Shown: piece after piece, positions 1-11,036 of the stretch
Numbering within the stretch: the first letter of the stretch is position 1
Layout: every line of letters begins with the position of its first letter
Source: Blumeriella jaapii
Lineage: Eukaryota > Ascomycota > Leotiomycetes > Helotiales > Drepanopezizaceae
Assembly (NCBI GenBank): GCA_009599575.1
Contig: VWND01000073.1
Location: 496,001 to 560,000, forward strand
Direction of reading: 5' to 3'
DNA: 64,000 bases
Made by a program: the position numbers and the translations under genes
Notes under the pieces: model-generated
The model's database searches: none
What the model saw: the letters and a program-made list of their open reading frames with translations, nothing else
Told to the model about the DNA's origin: nothing

Positions 1-1
1 T

Positions 2-829
2 GCGTACGCATCCGAATCATTTGACCGCTTGAGCCTTTCCGACGAGTTCTCCGACCAGCTCGTTCTCAACGTTGCTGCGAATCATGCAAACACGGTTGTC
101 GTTTTGCATTCAGCAGGACCTAGAGTCGTGGATGCCTGGATCGAGCACGAGAACGTCACAGCAGTCATCTATGCCGGTCTTCCAGGCCAAGAGTCCGGAC
201 ATGCTCTCGTCGACGTTCTGTACGGAGATGTCAACCCGAGTGGGAGGCTCATTCACACCATCGCCAAGAAGGACGAGGACTACGGTGACGTGTTGAACTC
301 CACCGTCGACGGACGATCCGCGTTTCCCCAATCCGACTTTACAGAAGGCGTGTACATTGACTACCGGGCCTTCGACCGCGATGGCATTGAGCCGAGATTC
401 GAGTTCGGATACGGTCTGTCGTACACGAGCTTCTCATATTCCGGTCTGAGCTTCGCGCCAACAGATGCCCACACCGAAGAGTATCCCTCGTCCAATGTCT
501 CGGTCATTCAGGGGGGCCACCCAGAACTCTGGGATGTGCTTTTCAACGTGACAGCCTATATCACCAACGCCGGGAAGCTTGCCGGTGCTGAGGTCGCACA
601 GTTGTACCTTGGGATTCCTACTGCCCCTGTTCGCCAGCTGAGAGGTTTCGAGAAGGTGCATTTAGAGCCTGATGCCACGACGGCGGTGGTTTTTGCCTTG
701 ACGCGAAGAGATTTGAGCGTTTGGGATGTGGTGGCACAGAAGTGGCAGCTGCAACGCGCTACCTACCATGTCTATGTCGGTGCGAGTAGCAAGGACCTGA
801 GGCTGAACTGTACCTTTGACGTCGAGTAA
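2..829 (+). CDS. GH3 family beta-glucosidase, C-terminal part (5' truncated by window edge)
   Basis: The frame is open from the window edge (base 2) to TAA at 827-829. It gives about 275 residues: the end of the GH3 alpha/beta C-terminal domain followed by a fibronectin type III-like domain. Recognisable family segments are [28 protein letters not shown], the [12 protein letters not shown] block and, near the end, [10 protein letters not shown] with [10 protein letters not shown]. Members hydrolyse terminal beta-D-glucosides such as cellobiose and are often secreted. Several N-x-S/T sites (for example NSTVDG, NVSVIQ) fit an extracellular protein. The catalytic Asp and the signal peptide lie left of the window. 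The TTG at 29 is not a start. No intron is needed in this part. Confidence 0.9.
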   Translation, partial: AYASESFDRLSLSDEFSDQLVLNVAANHANTVVVLHSAGPRVVDAWIEHENVTAVIYAGLPGQESGHALVDVLYGDVNPSGRLIHTIAKKDEDYGDVLNSTVDGRSAFPQSDFTEGVYIDYRAFDRDGIEPRFEFGYGLSYTSFSYSGLSFAPTDAHTEEYPSSNVSVIQGGHPELWDVLFNVTAYITNAGKLAGAEVAQLYLGIPTAPVRQLRGFEKVHLEPDATTAVVFALTRRDLSVWDVVAQKWQLQRATYHVYVGASSKDLRLNCTFDVE

Positions 830-3191
830 CATGGGATGGTCGGAGCAGGCTCTCCTCCCAGGAGCATAGCGTACTCGCTTCAAGGCTATGCGATGTCCTT
901 TTCATTCTTCATACCGTTACTGGTTCTGGGTTCTTCCTATGTACAAAGTATGGCTGGCCTCGCGCAAGAGGCTCTTCTGAAGACTTCGATCGGGTCCTGC
1001 CCACGGAGTCGCTGAAGTTGGGAATGCATAACGAGAGACGTGCTGGGTGCCACCCGCAGAGACTGAGACAGGTGCGCTCTCAGCCGTGGATAGACTCCGC
1101 AGTGTTTGTGACCAAGTCTAGTCCTCACCAACACCAAGCCTTTGAACATGCAATGGTGCGGACCAATGAACGTGAGCATGCGACCATCCAAGTCCCGTCG
1201 GAGCAGCGTAGAGAGACATGCGCCGTCCATTGGACGGCCGTTCCACATATCTGTTGTTGATCTCTCGCTTGACTGTTCTCTCGCCGGCACCCCCTCCTCG
1301 TGTCTCCACAAAAGGGGCCCACCGAAAGGGCATGGCATGGGAATCCTGTTTGCCATGCTGCTCTTGCGACTTGCAACAAAAGATCTCGGAGGGAAAGAAT
1401 CGACGACCGAAGTTGCCAACACGTACCGGAGCAGACGATGCTCCTCCACAGGGATTTTGGGCCTGTTGGCAGCTGTCGGACCATTCTTGCATCGGGTTGT
1501 TCTTGGCGAGGTCGTGCTCGAGTACTGGACAGGACTGGATAGTATATCACGCTGGTTTTGCTTGCGAGAAGAGATGCTCGGTTTTTCTCTCTTGTTCACG
1601 GCCGTGTTGTCACTCACCTCCGTCAGTAGCTCAAACGCACATGGCAATTGGGAACCCTTGGAGACCGAGTATGACAGGACCCGAACCCGGCGTGATGAGT
1701 AGATGCGATCTTCGATTACACACGGGTTGAAAGTCGAACCTGATCACGAGAACAGTGGCTGTTCGCTTCGTGGAAAGAAAAGGTCGTGTTGAAAAAGGGG
1801 TTTTTCCTTTTTCCCAGCAGCTCAAGCAGCGAAGGCCATCTCCAATTTTTCATGGACTCCATAGTAGCCGTTGCTTGACGACTTAGTGATGGACTACTTC
1901 TGCGGAAAGTGGGGTCGAACCAAGCTCTCCTGCGATAGAGGAGTCGCCTTCACTCATCGAAAGGACCGGTACAGTGCCTACGGTATTTAGCAAGTTGAGT
2001 CCTGTCGGCGAAATTTGGCCAAGCCCAACCGGCCAGGCGGAGGCGAGGAGCTATAGACCATAGTACTGTACATACCGTTGCTGTAGTGTGGACCATATCC
2101 AATACACACAGAGAATAGAAAAGTTAGCGGGACCAAGCCATGCCGTCCCGGCCACGGTCCGAAGCCACCGGGCCAAGTTCATTCACAGAGATGCTAGAGT
2201 CGCTCACCACATGCTATTGCTACCTGAGATTGTGCAACGAAGATTAGGTCGGGCGATAACTATGGATCTTCATGGTCTTCATCATGAGTAGAAAAGCATA
2301 CCTACTGGATACGGCTCGGAATGCGGCAATTTGACAATCATCAAGTGTGCTCAAAAGCATTTCGTGACTTTGATGAGGCGCTGGACTGATTACTGCTATG
2401 ATGTGTAATAGAAATCCGGGAACTAATTTGTGGTACTGTAGATACAAGGTTGGGTTGGGAACTGGCGATAGAGAGTCGGTACCGTAAATGGCGTGAAAAC
2501 TCGGAGACGGAGGTGTAAGAGATGTCTAAGCGATTGAGATAAACAAGCATTCGATGAACGAGTGGAGCCTGACAGGACGTGAGACACACTCGAGCCATCA
2601 CACCCTTAACTCCTCCCAGTGAATTGACAAGGCCAGTTTTACTTGGAAAAAAATGTCCAAGGCCATGTAGATGTGCGAAGCTCCAGAACAGCAAGTTGGA
2701 GAGGACAACATGTAGGGTCACGACGACAAGAGACAACGTCGTCAACGAAAACGGACGGCATTGATAGCGAGAAAGAATCCATTCTACCAGTCGAATGACG
2801 CTCCTCGGAATGCAATGACCTCGCAAGAAAAACTGAACGCCGCCCACCAAAACACCCCTCCACACTAGACAACATATATCTGCTCGTACCTCTTCACCTC
2901 GTCCCGACCACGCATGATCCATTAAGACAAGCGGTAGGCACAGACGAAACGCGTCGCATTCAACCAACGATCTCCTTAGTTGGCGCTTACCAATGCATGT
3001 TGTGTCTCGCCTGTCTCTGACTGATAGGGACAAACCAAACACCACATCCCACCCCCCATCACCGATCAGTATAACGAGCAAGGAGAGAGAACACAACTCA
3101 AGTCCAGTGTCCATCATTCATTCATTCCATTTCCAAGCAAAGCCCTTCCTTGATGACCATGTGAACTCCCTTCCTACCCTATGAAAATGGT
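830..3191. other. Intergenic stretch without a supported gene
   Basis: No protein family was recognised in 2.36 kb between the GH3 gene and ccr4. Several open frames overlap each other on both strands around 940-1730 and 2340-3120, but none has a recognisable motif. The right end is probably the ccr4 3' UTR. A TACTGTAC-type palindrome sits at 2063-2071. Confidence 0.5.
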
Positions 3192-5567
3192 TCAATTCCT
3201 CCGCCGGTCGTTATTCCTGCTCGAAGGACCAAAATCGGGCTCAGAAATGACCTTTTTCGCTTTGGGGCCCTTGACCGCAAATTCTGCCATGAGTGACAAG
3301 TGATCACTCGGGAAGTGGTAGTTGGGAAATCCAGGAACCGCCTTCATGTACTCGGGGTCAACTTGGCCAAGCAAAGAGATGTTCTCTAGCGCATTTGTCG
3401 AGTACCAGATATGATCGATAACCCCCTTGAACGTAGGCACATAGTTGGTGAATGGGACTGCGTCAGGAGTCTTGTCGAGATTGGTGTATGCCGAACGCAA
3501 AGAAAATGGATGCTCGATCCCGTCTTTGGAGAAGTTGCCGTAACTGCGACCTCCAAGCTCGGGGTGCTTGGCCTGGACGGATCCCTTAGCCAGCAGCTCG
3601 AAAACACTCGATTCCGGAGTCGAATTCTGGTCGGCGCAGATCACAAGTGGTATTTGAGTCTTGCTCGTGTACTCCCTCGATGGCTGAGGAGTAGGCTCTG
3701 GGGTTGCATCTACATCTGCATCTTCGCTGGCTAAACCAAATGCCTTCTTGTCTTTGCATGCAGGCCACTTCGCGTATTTTTCAGCTAGTTTGTTGACTTC
3801 TCCAATCAAAATGGCAGTTTGAATTAACTTGACATCGGCAAAAGCGGGATCCCAGAACAGGTGAGTATTGACAAGGATCAAACGTGACCCTGTTTGCCGA
3901 TTTTCGAAGAATGTCACAACTCCAATGTGATCCCTAGGCATGACTCGATTGAAGATGTCATGATGACTTTTCATATCCGGTCGGTTAATGGCGATATTTG
4001 CGAAATCGATAAGCTGCTTGTCGAGAAGGATGTATTTGCTGTTTTTCCAGAACGTAGCACACCCATCGACCTTAACAGCTTCTTTCTCAGCCATCGTCTT
4101 CGAGCGAGTGCGTGCCCAAAAAGCTCCTTTGTAGTCGTTGTAGGCAAGCTGCATTCTAAAAAATGACTCGTACGTATCAGTGTCGACCTCTTGTAAGCAC
4201 ACGAAATCCGCATCGTTGCTTTGAATGTCTGCGAGGATAGATTCTTTTCGAAAACCCCACTCCAGCGCTTCTGCGGGACTGTAGCCATACATCTTTCGAG
4301 TACATGCCTGATCGGAAAGAATGTTGAAAGAATAGACTTTGAAAGTCTCCTGATTGGGGTTAGGCTCGCCTTCTTGAAGTTCGATCTTGTCACGGCTGTT
4401 CGGAGGCATAGGAGCTAAGTTTAGATCAGTACGGGAAATGCTGTTGAGAGATTTTTGTGACTTACGTGGAGCTTGATTTTGGAGCAGAGTAATAAGAGAC
4501 TTCGTGCCCCGCTCCATGATTTCCTGCTTCAGTTCTGGTGCGAGCGGGTTGCCTTCGATACCAAGCATTTCCAGATGGAACAGGGATCCTAGCTCGTTTG
4601 GTAACGTTTGTATCGAGTTGTCAAATACCAGGAGATTCTCCAAGAACACACACATGCCTAGTTCCGGGGGCAATTCAGTCAGGAGGTTGTTAGAGGCATC
4701 CAAATGCTGCAGAGACCGTAGGTATCTGATTGACGGTGGGAGCTTTGACAGCTTATTGGAAGCCACATAAAGCTTCTTCAGGAACTGGTACTGGAACATT
4801 GGTGCAGCGAGTGTTTTAATTCCCTGGCCACTGAAATCAAGACTGAACCAATCTTGTCGTCTGGTAGACGACTGAGTAGACATACGGCTCAGATCCTTCA
4901 CATCGCTATCTTGTGTGTCCGGGTCTTGAGCAGCAACTGCGGCAATTCCTTTGTTCTCCCCGGCCTTCATCCGAGCGTAGTGGTGAGAATGCCCTTCTGC
5001 CATGTGTAAATGTGCCTTCTCGGACTCTTTGTGCATCTCCAGTTGCTTGGCCCAATGCTCTGTAATTTGCACTGCTTGTCCTCCCCTTGTTGTCCCCGAG
5101 TGCCCATTTTGAAGGGCACTCGGTGTGAAGCTGGGCGTTGCATTCGACAATACCCCAGAGGAGTAGGTAGCGTGATGGCCGAGAATCCCTCCATTCGTCG
5201 TGTGCGCAGTATGGTCTTGCTGGAGATTTGAATGGGTGTTATGGGCATTGTGCGGGTGATGCTGTGGAGTTTGATGTTGGTAATTGTTGAACATTATTGG
5301 CATGTTTCCTCGCCCAGGCCCTCCATTGACGCGGCCATGTTGCCCTTGTTGGTGGCTCTGATTGAACATCCCGTAGAGATTCGGTGCGGGAGATTGAGAG
5401 TCGGGGGTTCGGGAAGGGGACGGAGTATCGGCGTTGTATACAGGTCTGATGTTGTTTGGCGGAGTGCTGTTGCGAATGATCTGTTGTCTGGGGTGATGCT
5501 GTTGCGTGTGTTGTGGGTAATAGTAACTCCCAGCACTCTGCTGTGGAAATCTGTAAGCATCTGCCAT
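3192..5567 (-). CDS. ccr4: CCR4-NOT complex deadenylase catalytic subunit Ccr4
   Basis: This is the poly(A)-shortening exonuclease of the CCR4-NOT complex. ATG is at 5567 and TGA at 3192. An N-terminal His/Gln-rich tail (about 1-200) is followed by leucine-rich repeats (about 245-350, for example LQHLDASNNLLTELPPELG). The endonuclease/exonuclease/phosphatase domain (about 410 to the end) carries YSFNILSDQ, FVCLQEVD, VNTHLFWDP, ICADQNS, VIDHIWYS and FPSDHLSL, the metal-binding and catalytic set of the family. The whole span is one open frame, but 4415-4465 looks like a 51-nt intron: donor GTAAGT, acceptor TTAG, no stop inside. Splicing it gives about 774 residues and joins QNQAP to PPMPPNSRDK, a proline-rich link typical of fungal Ccr4. 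N-terminal residues fit the usual MADAYR-type fungal start. Confidence 0.95.
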   Translation of the reverse strand: MADAYRFPQQSAGSYYYPQHTQQHHPRQQIIRNSTPPNNIRPVYNADTPSPSRTPDSQSPAPNLYGMFNQSHQQGQHGRVNGGPGRGNMPIMFNNYQHQTPQHHPHNAHNTHSNLQQDHTAHTTNGGILGHHATYSSGVLSNATPSFTPSALQNGHSGTTRGGQAVQITEHWAKQLEMHKESEKAHLHMAEGHSHHYARMKAGENKGIAAVAAQDPDTQDSDVKDLSRMSTQSSTRRQDWFSLDFSGQGIKTLAAPMFQYQFLKKLYVASNKLSKLPPSIRYLRSLQHLDASNNLLTELPPELGMCVFLENLLVFDNSIQTLPNELGSLFHLEMLGIEGNPLAPELKQEIMERGTKSLITLLQNQAPRKSQKSLNSISRTDLNLAPMPPNSRDKIELQEGEPNPNQETFKVYSFNILSDQACTRKMYGYSPAEALEWGFRKESILADIQSNDADFVCLQEVDTDTYESFFRMQLAYNDYKGAFWARTRSKTMAEKEAVKVDGCATFWKNSKYILLDKQLIDFANIAINRPDMKSHHDIFNRVMPRDHIGVVTFFENRQTGSRLILVNTHLFWDPAFADVKLIQTAILIGEVNKLAEKYAKWPACKDKKAFGLASEDADVDATPEPTPQPSREYTSKTQIPLVICADQNSTPESSVFELLAKGSVQAKHPELGGRSYGNFSKDGIEHPFSLRSAYTNLDKTPDAVPFTNYVPTFKGVIDHIWYSTNALENISLLGQVDPEYMKAVPGFPNYHFPSDHLSLMAEFAVKGPKAKKVISEPDFGPSSRNNDRRRN

Positions 5568-7743
5568 CTAAATCCTCCACGGGCACAGCGTTCAGCAGCG
5601 TCGACTCCCAGCTGCGAGCACAAGTCGTAAAGATTGGTGTAAATTCGGAGCAGCTTAGGTAGGGGTTTGGGAGAGCGGAGATCGGATCTTTCTTCGTTGG
5701 CACATAGAGCTGCTGAAGGGTTCTTCCGAGCATCTACCAGGATTGAGGCCCAGGGCTTTGCGCCAGTGTTGCTTGCTGTACTAATGGCACCTTCAGGAGC
5801 AGCTGCAGCCCGGGCTGGCGTTGGAGAGCGGCAAGGGATCCGAGAACGCGTCAGTCAATCGACGAGCTGGGGGACTGCTTTGCCGGCAAAAGATGCTCCA
5901 CGTTCGACAGGGCAGGTAGGTATGTAGGGATGTCGACACTGGAAGAGGTACGCCAACTGGTGCTGGGCAAAGTTAGCAGGTGTTCGATGAAGCGTCATGT
6001 TCGGGTCGGACTTGCTGGGAGGCTGAGCAGTATCGTACCTTGAGTAGCGCAAACTTGGTGAGAGTTCAGTAGATTGAGTTTGTGTTTGTGGTCAAGCAGA
6101 TGGTTTGTCGTGGTGGCAGAGTATCTTCTCTTGAACGTTCGTCGACGGGCCTTCACTCGATGCAAGCTCGTCACCTGATCGAGTAGCTGACTAGCTTCCG
6201 GCCCCGGAAAATGCGAGTCTCCGAATGCAACACAATGTCTTAGAAGCCCCTAACTCGCGGAGTCCTATGTGTAAGGAAAGAATTCCATCACAATACGTAC
6301 CGGAATGAGTGGATCTTTGCAGCTTCGTTTTCTTCTCTGACTGTCAACGCCGACGCTACGAGATATGATCACAACAACTTCGTACCGCGATCGCTGTGCT
6401 TCCCGGAATTTTTCGAGCTATATATGTAGCTATCCTCCAAGTACGGAGCGTCCCTCGACATTCTATGCCAAGCTGTTTCATCTACTGTACAAGACGATGA
6501 CTTCGGCAAATGCGTGGCTGTCTACGTAAACACTTATACCCAGCTCTTGTGTTAAGTACAGTAATAGTCTGTGCTCGATGTGGAATCCCTTCTCAACCAG
6601 AAAAACGGGTGAAGGTTCCGTAGCATGATAGGTGGATTTTGATACTGGCTCTGAATAGCTTGCTGGTTTCTAAAATGGGGTCGAAACATCTGCAGCTCTT
6701 GTATTTAATTGAACGTAAAGTAGCTCCTCATCAACTGAGCATTTATGTCAATCGCTTCGCAGCTTCGAAGTTGTCACCCAAGCTTCAGAACAGCTTCGAA
6801 GTACACGGAGCACTTTTGCTTGAGCGCCAAAGGTTTCAACGTTCTAACCCCCCTCGGGATCAGCCCGAGGTCTGGAAGGTTGTGTGAAGGTTGTCAGCTT
6901 AGGTTCGAATCGAGGTGAATAGCGATGATCGTGCCGAAGACTAAAACTTTGAAGTCGCGCTACCAAGGTTGCAAGCTGACTTTTGAAACTCCCTGTTGTT
7001 TGAGAGATCTCCCAAGAGGTATACATATATGTGATCGTCCGAAGTATTTTCTCTAACGCAACTAAGCCGAGACAACCACTGACGACTGACTACGGTACTT
7101 CGGTCGACCAGGTTGATGATGCTCGACACCAGTGTATGATCGTATATGCGGTCACTCTGTGTTGGATTCCATTCTCTGCAAGCAAAAGGAGCGGATGCGG
7201 TTTGGAATTGGCCGCTCGCGTCGGTGTTTACTTTGCAGATGCTGGATGTTTTGGGCAACCAAAGAACGGAGTTTCTGTTCCCCACTACACCTGGCCGACC
7301 ATTCGTTCTCGGCCTCGTCGAGTCTCTACATATTGTTTTCACCCTGTCTTGCCGGTAAATGTTCGTTTGGTACTGTACTGTACTGTATGTACTGTAACGG
7401 CATCTTTGCATGCAGTAGCGGGCAGTGAGTGGCCTTATGCCTTTTGGGTTTAGCGTAGCGTGGTAGCCCGGCGTGGAGATATCCAGCGAACCACGGGGGA
7501 TGTTACGCTCTTCACTGCTTACAGTACAAGCAGAGCACACCACCACAACGTGGCGACCCTCGTACCGTATCACCACAAACTCCCTTTGCGGCGATAAAGA
7601 CCACTCCTCCAGATCCTGTGCGAGCTCCAGACGGCCTGCTCAAGACCTCGTGAGTGTCCACAACATCAACATCAGCAACAACAACAACAGTATCAGACCG
7701 TCACCCCTCCCGTTCGACCGTTGTTGCATCCAAGAACCATTCT
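5568..7743. other. Intergenic stretch between ccr4 and the methyltransferase gene (divergent)
   Basis: No gene recognised. It should hold the 5' UTRs and promoters of two genes transcribed away from each other. TACTGTAC-type palindromes occur at 6483-6490, 6556-6563 and as a run at 7370-7396. A short perfect hairpin (CCTCGGG, 5-nt loop, CCCGAGG) lies near 6851-6870. Short open frames here have no family resemblance. Confidence 0.5.
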
Positions 7744-9135
7744 ATGCTCTCCACTCCTCTCCCTGACTACAAACATTCCGCAAACCAGACAAACAAAACC
7801 AGAGCGGCGGCACAAGCCGCAAAGAGCGCCCGCACATCGTCGTCCACGTCTGGGAACAGCGTCGAGCGAAAATATGCTCTCCAGAGCGCGGAAGCGCGCA
7901 ATGCGCGGGGAGAGGTTCCTGGTCGATCAGAGAGCCGCTCCAGTACCACCGGCTCGAGTGGTCTAACGGCGGTAACATCAAGCGACCGCTCTTCGAATGA
8001 CGATATACTCTCACGACCGTTCACCCTACGAAACGGCCGACGGTGTTTACGGGATCCGACTTTACCATATCCTCTTCCTTGTGACCTCGCGGAGATCCAT
8101 AGACAGACGCTGCGAACGATGCTCCTCTGCCAAGTGTTCAATGGCCCTGTTTGCTCCCCAGTATTTCAGGTCAAACCTCCCAAACGTGTTCTCGAGATAG
8201 CATGTGGCACAGGATTTTGGAGCGTTATGTGTCACCGACACTTTGCACAGCGGGGATTCTCTTCCATTTCCTTCACTGGGATGGATGTTGCGCCGCTGGC
8301 CCCGCGTATGGAGTCTGACGATGATATGAATTGGAGGTTTGTCCAACACGATTTACGGCGGTTACCGTTACCCTTTCCAGACGATGAGTTCCATTTGGTC
8401 ATGATCAAGGATGTGAGCCTAGTCACGCCGACTACAGATATAGCGCAGACACTGATAGACGAATATATACGGATCTTGAAGCCAGGAGGCGCATTAGAAA
8501 TCTGGGATGGAGACCAATCGCTACGAATGCTTCTACCACACGCTCCGCCCTCGACAAACGGAGACGATGAGAGTGAGGACGAGGGTCAAGCGCATTCCAA
8601 TGCCATGGGCACGTACACGTTGACCCGACAAACACCTTTAGCGGTACCGCAGAATCCATTTATTAACGACTATAATGAATGGGTTACAAAGGCATTCGAG
8701 GCCCGGAGACTGTCACATATGCCTTGTACCGGAATGTTACCAATGCTTCTCCAGGAGTCGGATGTCCTGACTGACATTGACTGTCGTCGCCTAGCAATTC
8801 CTCTTGGCGAGGTACGTTGGGAGCGAGAAGGTGTCGGTGGGGCAGTGACACAAGCCTCAGATGGCACTGCTTTGCCATCCCAAGGCAAAAGTCAGGAACC
8901 CGGCCGCAAGACTCTGACAGCTGGTCAGCTTGCCCTTCGCAGAACAGCTCTTATGATTGTCGTGCAAATGATCGAGAGCATGGAGCCCCTGTTGAGAGAG
9001 GCTAGTGGCAAAGGACAAGACGAGTGGGACCGCTGGCAAGGGAATATGATGAATGATCTGCTGAAGCAGAACGGAACCTCGTGGGGAGAGTGTCTTGAGG
9101 TTGGCGCCTGGTGGGCGCGGAAGAGGAAACCTTAG
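7744..9135 (+). CDS. SAM-dependent methyltransferase (class I fold), substrate unknown
   Basis: Single exon of 463 residues from ATG 7744 to TAG 9133-9135. A longer reading from 7654 would begin with GTG directly after an in-frame TGA, so 7744 is the start. After a Ser/Thr/Ala-rich low-complexity N terminus (about 1-110) comes a Rossmann methyltransferase core. Motif I is VLEIACGTGFWS, followed by FTGMDVAP, FVQHDLRRLPLPFPDDEFHL (motifs II-IV region) and IRILKPGGALEIWDGD (post-motif). The first glycine-rich loop is complete, so SAM binding is likely. The C-terminal third (FINDYNEWVTKAF onward) resembles conserved fungal hypothetical methyltransferases. The target is not evident. It converges on the LYR gene at 9284. 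Confidence 0.85.
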   Translation: MLSTPLPDYKHSANQTNKTRAAAQAAKSARTSSSTSGNSVERKYALQSAEARNARGEVPGRSESRSSTTGSSGLTAVTSSDRSSNDDILSRPFTLRNGRRCLRDPTLPYPLPCDLAEIHRQTLRTMLLCQVFNGPVCSPVFQVKPPKRVLEIACGTGFWSVMCHRHFAQRGFSSISFTGMDVAPLAPRMESDDDMNWRFVQHDLRRLPLPFPDDEFHLVMIKDVSLVTPTTDIAQTLIDEYIRILKPGGALEIWDGDQSLRMLLPHAPPSTNGDDESEDEGQAHSNAMGTYTLTRQTPLAVPQNPFINDYNEWVTKAFEARRLSHMPCTGMLPMLLQESDVLTDIDCRRLAIPLGEVRWEREGVGGAVTQASDGTALPSQGKSQEPGRKTLTAGQLALRRTALMIVVQMIESMEPLLREASGKGQDEWDRWQGNMMNDLLKQNGTSWGECLEVGAWWARKRKP

Positions 9136-9283
9136 GGACGAGTACGCTGTCGGCTGGCTTCGGGACAAGAAAATTGAGGAAGCTCGCTCTTTGAATGAAT
9201 GAGGCCCGGAATCTGTGGTTCTAGAGGTCTAGGATACAGTGCGGGGTCTCATGAGCAGGCTATACAATGTGCACATGTCCCGG

Positions 9284-9745
9284 TCATGTCTTGTCGTAAC
9301 GTTTCCGCAGGGCTCGATATCTTTTCAAGTAGTACCTATACCCAAATTAATTAGACTGCCGGGGAGGGAAGAGTTGTTTTAATAAAGGACTTCTAGCTTA
9401 CAGTGCTTCGATTTCTACCAGAGTCAGATTGTGATTCGAAGTAAAATGTATCCCATGAAGGGGCCGTACCTTTCTTGACGAATTCGGCTCTCTTGATTCC
9501 TTGGCGGATCTCTTCCTCGTCCGTCAAGCCGGCATTGTTAATGAAGGCCTTGTGAAGTCTTGGGCGGAAGTAGTCGTATCCTAGGGGGTAATTTCGCCCG
9601 AGAAACAGGAGCTCTGGTAATCAGTCAACGTCCGCTGTGTACAAGTTTGAAGATCGATGCGCCGCCATGAGCCGAGAGGCATCTACCCACCTTTGTAGAT
9701 ATGGATGACTTCTTTTCTTAACGCTCCGTTTGATAGTGGCGCCAT
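9284..9745 (-). CDS. LYR-motif mitochondrial protein, ETFRF1/LYRM5 type
   Basis: A four-exon gene of 87 residues: exon 1 9691-9745 (ATG at 9745), exon 2 9470-9613, exon 3 9402-9414, exon 4 9284-9335 with TGA. Introns of 77, 55 and 66 nt have donors GTGGGT, GTACGG and GTAAGC. The spliced protein starts [20 protein letters not shown] and continues [52 protein letters not shown]. This matches the Complex1_LYR family, closest in layout to human LYRM5/ETFRF1, which binds electron-transfer flavoprotein in the mitochondrial matrix. The LYR tripeptide is IYK here, as in that subfamily. Exon 3 is only 13 nt. All frames close exactly (264 nt including stop), which supports the model. Function in fungi is inferred from the family. 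Confidence 0.88.
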
Positions 9746-9977
9746 TTCAGCTGTTCACTATGCTACCACCAGGCCTGATCTGAGTACAGTTGACTGTCGA
9801 AAAAGCAGCATCATGCTCTATGTATGTGTGTAGGGTCACAGGAGGTCGATGACGGGACGGGACTGGACTGGACTGAACAACGGCGCTTCGGCTCGAGATT
9901 TTGCCGAGCCAAGCTGTCAGCAAACAACAAACAACAAACCCCGACCTTCAAGCTCTCTACAAAGACTCTTCAGCAAA

Positions 9978-11036
9978 ATGAAAGTTCGACTCCAACCCAC
10001 CACCTATGGACCCTTCCAATTCCTCTTCCCAGCCATTCGCAGGTCTGGCTCCCGTGCCCTCTCCACCCCGACCCTTCGACCCTCGAACCCCGCCCGAAAC
10101 CCCTCTGCCTCCGCGCCCGCTGCAAAGAATGCACGATGGCTGTCAGACATCAAAGCCCGGATAGGGAAGTGTGTCATGTTTGGCATGTCTCCGCGACAAG
10201 CGAGACAGGCTGCCGCGGTTCTGAAAGCAGTGGGCGAGGAGTGGAGGGCTCTGGTTGCGGGGCGAGAAGGCTTCTTGGTAGGGAGGAAGAGAGCCGGATT
10301 GTTGCGCCAAAGGGTTGTGTGGGGGGAGATGGATCGCATGGTGTGTTGCTGTACCTCTCCTGTGTTTGGGGAGACGCGAGCTGTAGCTAATGCGGGTTGT
10401 GATAGGAGCATGTCAACAACGTTATGTACATTAGATATGCGGAGTCTGCGCGGGTCAACTGGGCGTACAACTATGCAGTGCATGTTGATCCAGAGCACAG
10501 AAAAGAGTGGCTGGAATCCGTGAGTCCCAATGGCATTGGAATGATCCTCAAGTCCATGCGAACGGATTACAAATTTGTACACTCTCCCCCTCATACCTCC
10601 CCCTCATACCTAGAACACCGGGACTGACCTGACTTCTTCCCAAAGCCCATGACCTGGCCGGATCACATATCGGTCTTCCACAAGCTTTCATACCTCCCCT
10701 CCGAATCCGCGTCGTCGTTTGTTCTCGATGTCATGATCCTGTCGGAACTGCATCAGAGAGCGGCGGCCAGATGCGTGGAAGACATTGTGGTTTACGACTA
10801 CAAGAAAGGCGGGAAGACGGCCATCCAGCCTTTTATGATGAAGGCTTTTGAGCAGACCTGGGCCGAGCAACAGGTAATCCATCCTCGAGTCCCAACTCTC
10901 TAGATGTTGGGTCGGCTGACGTCTCCAGGCCGAGAAATCGAGAGTGGAAATGAGAGCACAGGAACTAGAGGGAAGTGTACGAGATCTCGAAAAGGAAACT
11001 TGGGATAGATTGGATGCCGTGGAAGACATAGGATAA
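9978..11036 (+). CDS. Hotdog-fold (4HBT-like) thioesterase family protein, probably mitochondrial
   Basis: Four exons give 289 residues: 9978-10340, 10406-10576, 10646-10873, 10929-11036, with introns of 65, 69 and 55 nt. ATG is at 9978 and TAA at 11034-11036. The N terminus (MKVRLQPTT..., then Arg/Ser/Ala-rich to about residue 60) looks like a mitochondrial presequence. The hotdog signature EHVNNVMYIRYAESARVNWA spans the first intron and is typical of 4-hydroxybenzoyl-CoA thioesterase-like proteins. TWPDHISVFHKLSYLP and SSFVLDVMILSELHQR follow in the second half. The C terminus is a charged helix (EKSRVEMRAQELEGSVRDL). The probable reaction is acyl-CoA or acyl-ACP hydrolysis; the substrate is not shown by the sequence. 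The intron 1 donor is GTGTGT and intron 2 has CTGAC branch sites. Confidence 0.88.

Noticed and set aside
937..1730. Several long overlapping open frames on both strands (up to 236 residues)
   Set aside because: Five frames overlap in one interval, none has recognisable motifs, splice logic or protein-like composition; some begin with non-ATG codons.
2341..3117. 258-residue minus-strand open frame downstream of ccr4
   Set aside because: No family resemblance and a position expected for the ccr4 3' UTR; composition is Ser/Arg/Leu-rich as in chance frames.
6851..6870. Perfect GC-rich hairpin CCTCGGG/CCCGAGG
   Set aside because: Stem of seven pairs with no T tract or neighbouring gene end; no role can be assigned in a eukaryotic intergenic region.
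7654..7743. N-terminal 30-residue extension of the methyltransferase
   Set aside because: It would start with GTG right after a TGA; the first ATG is 7744.
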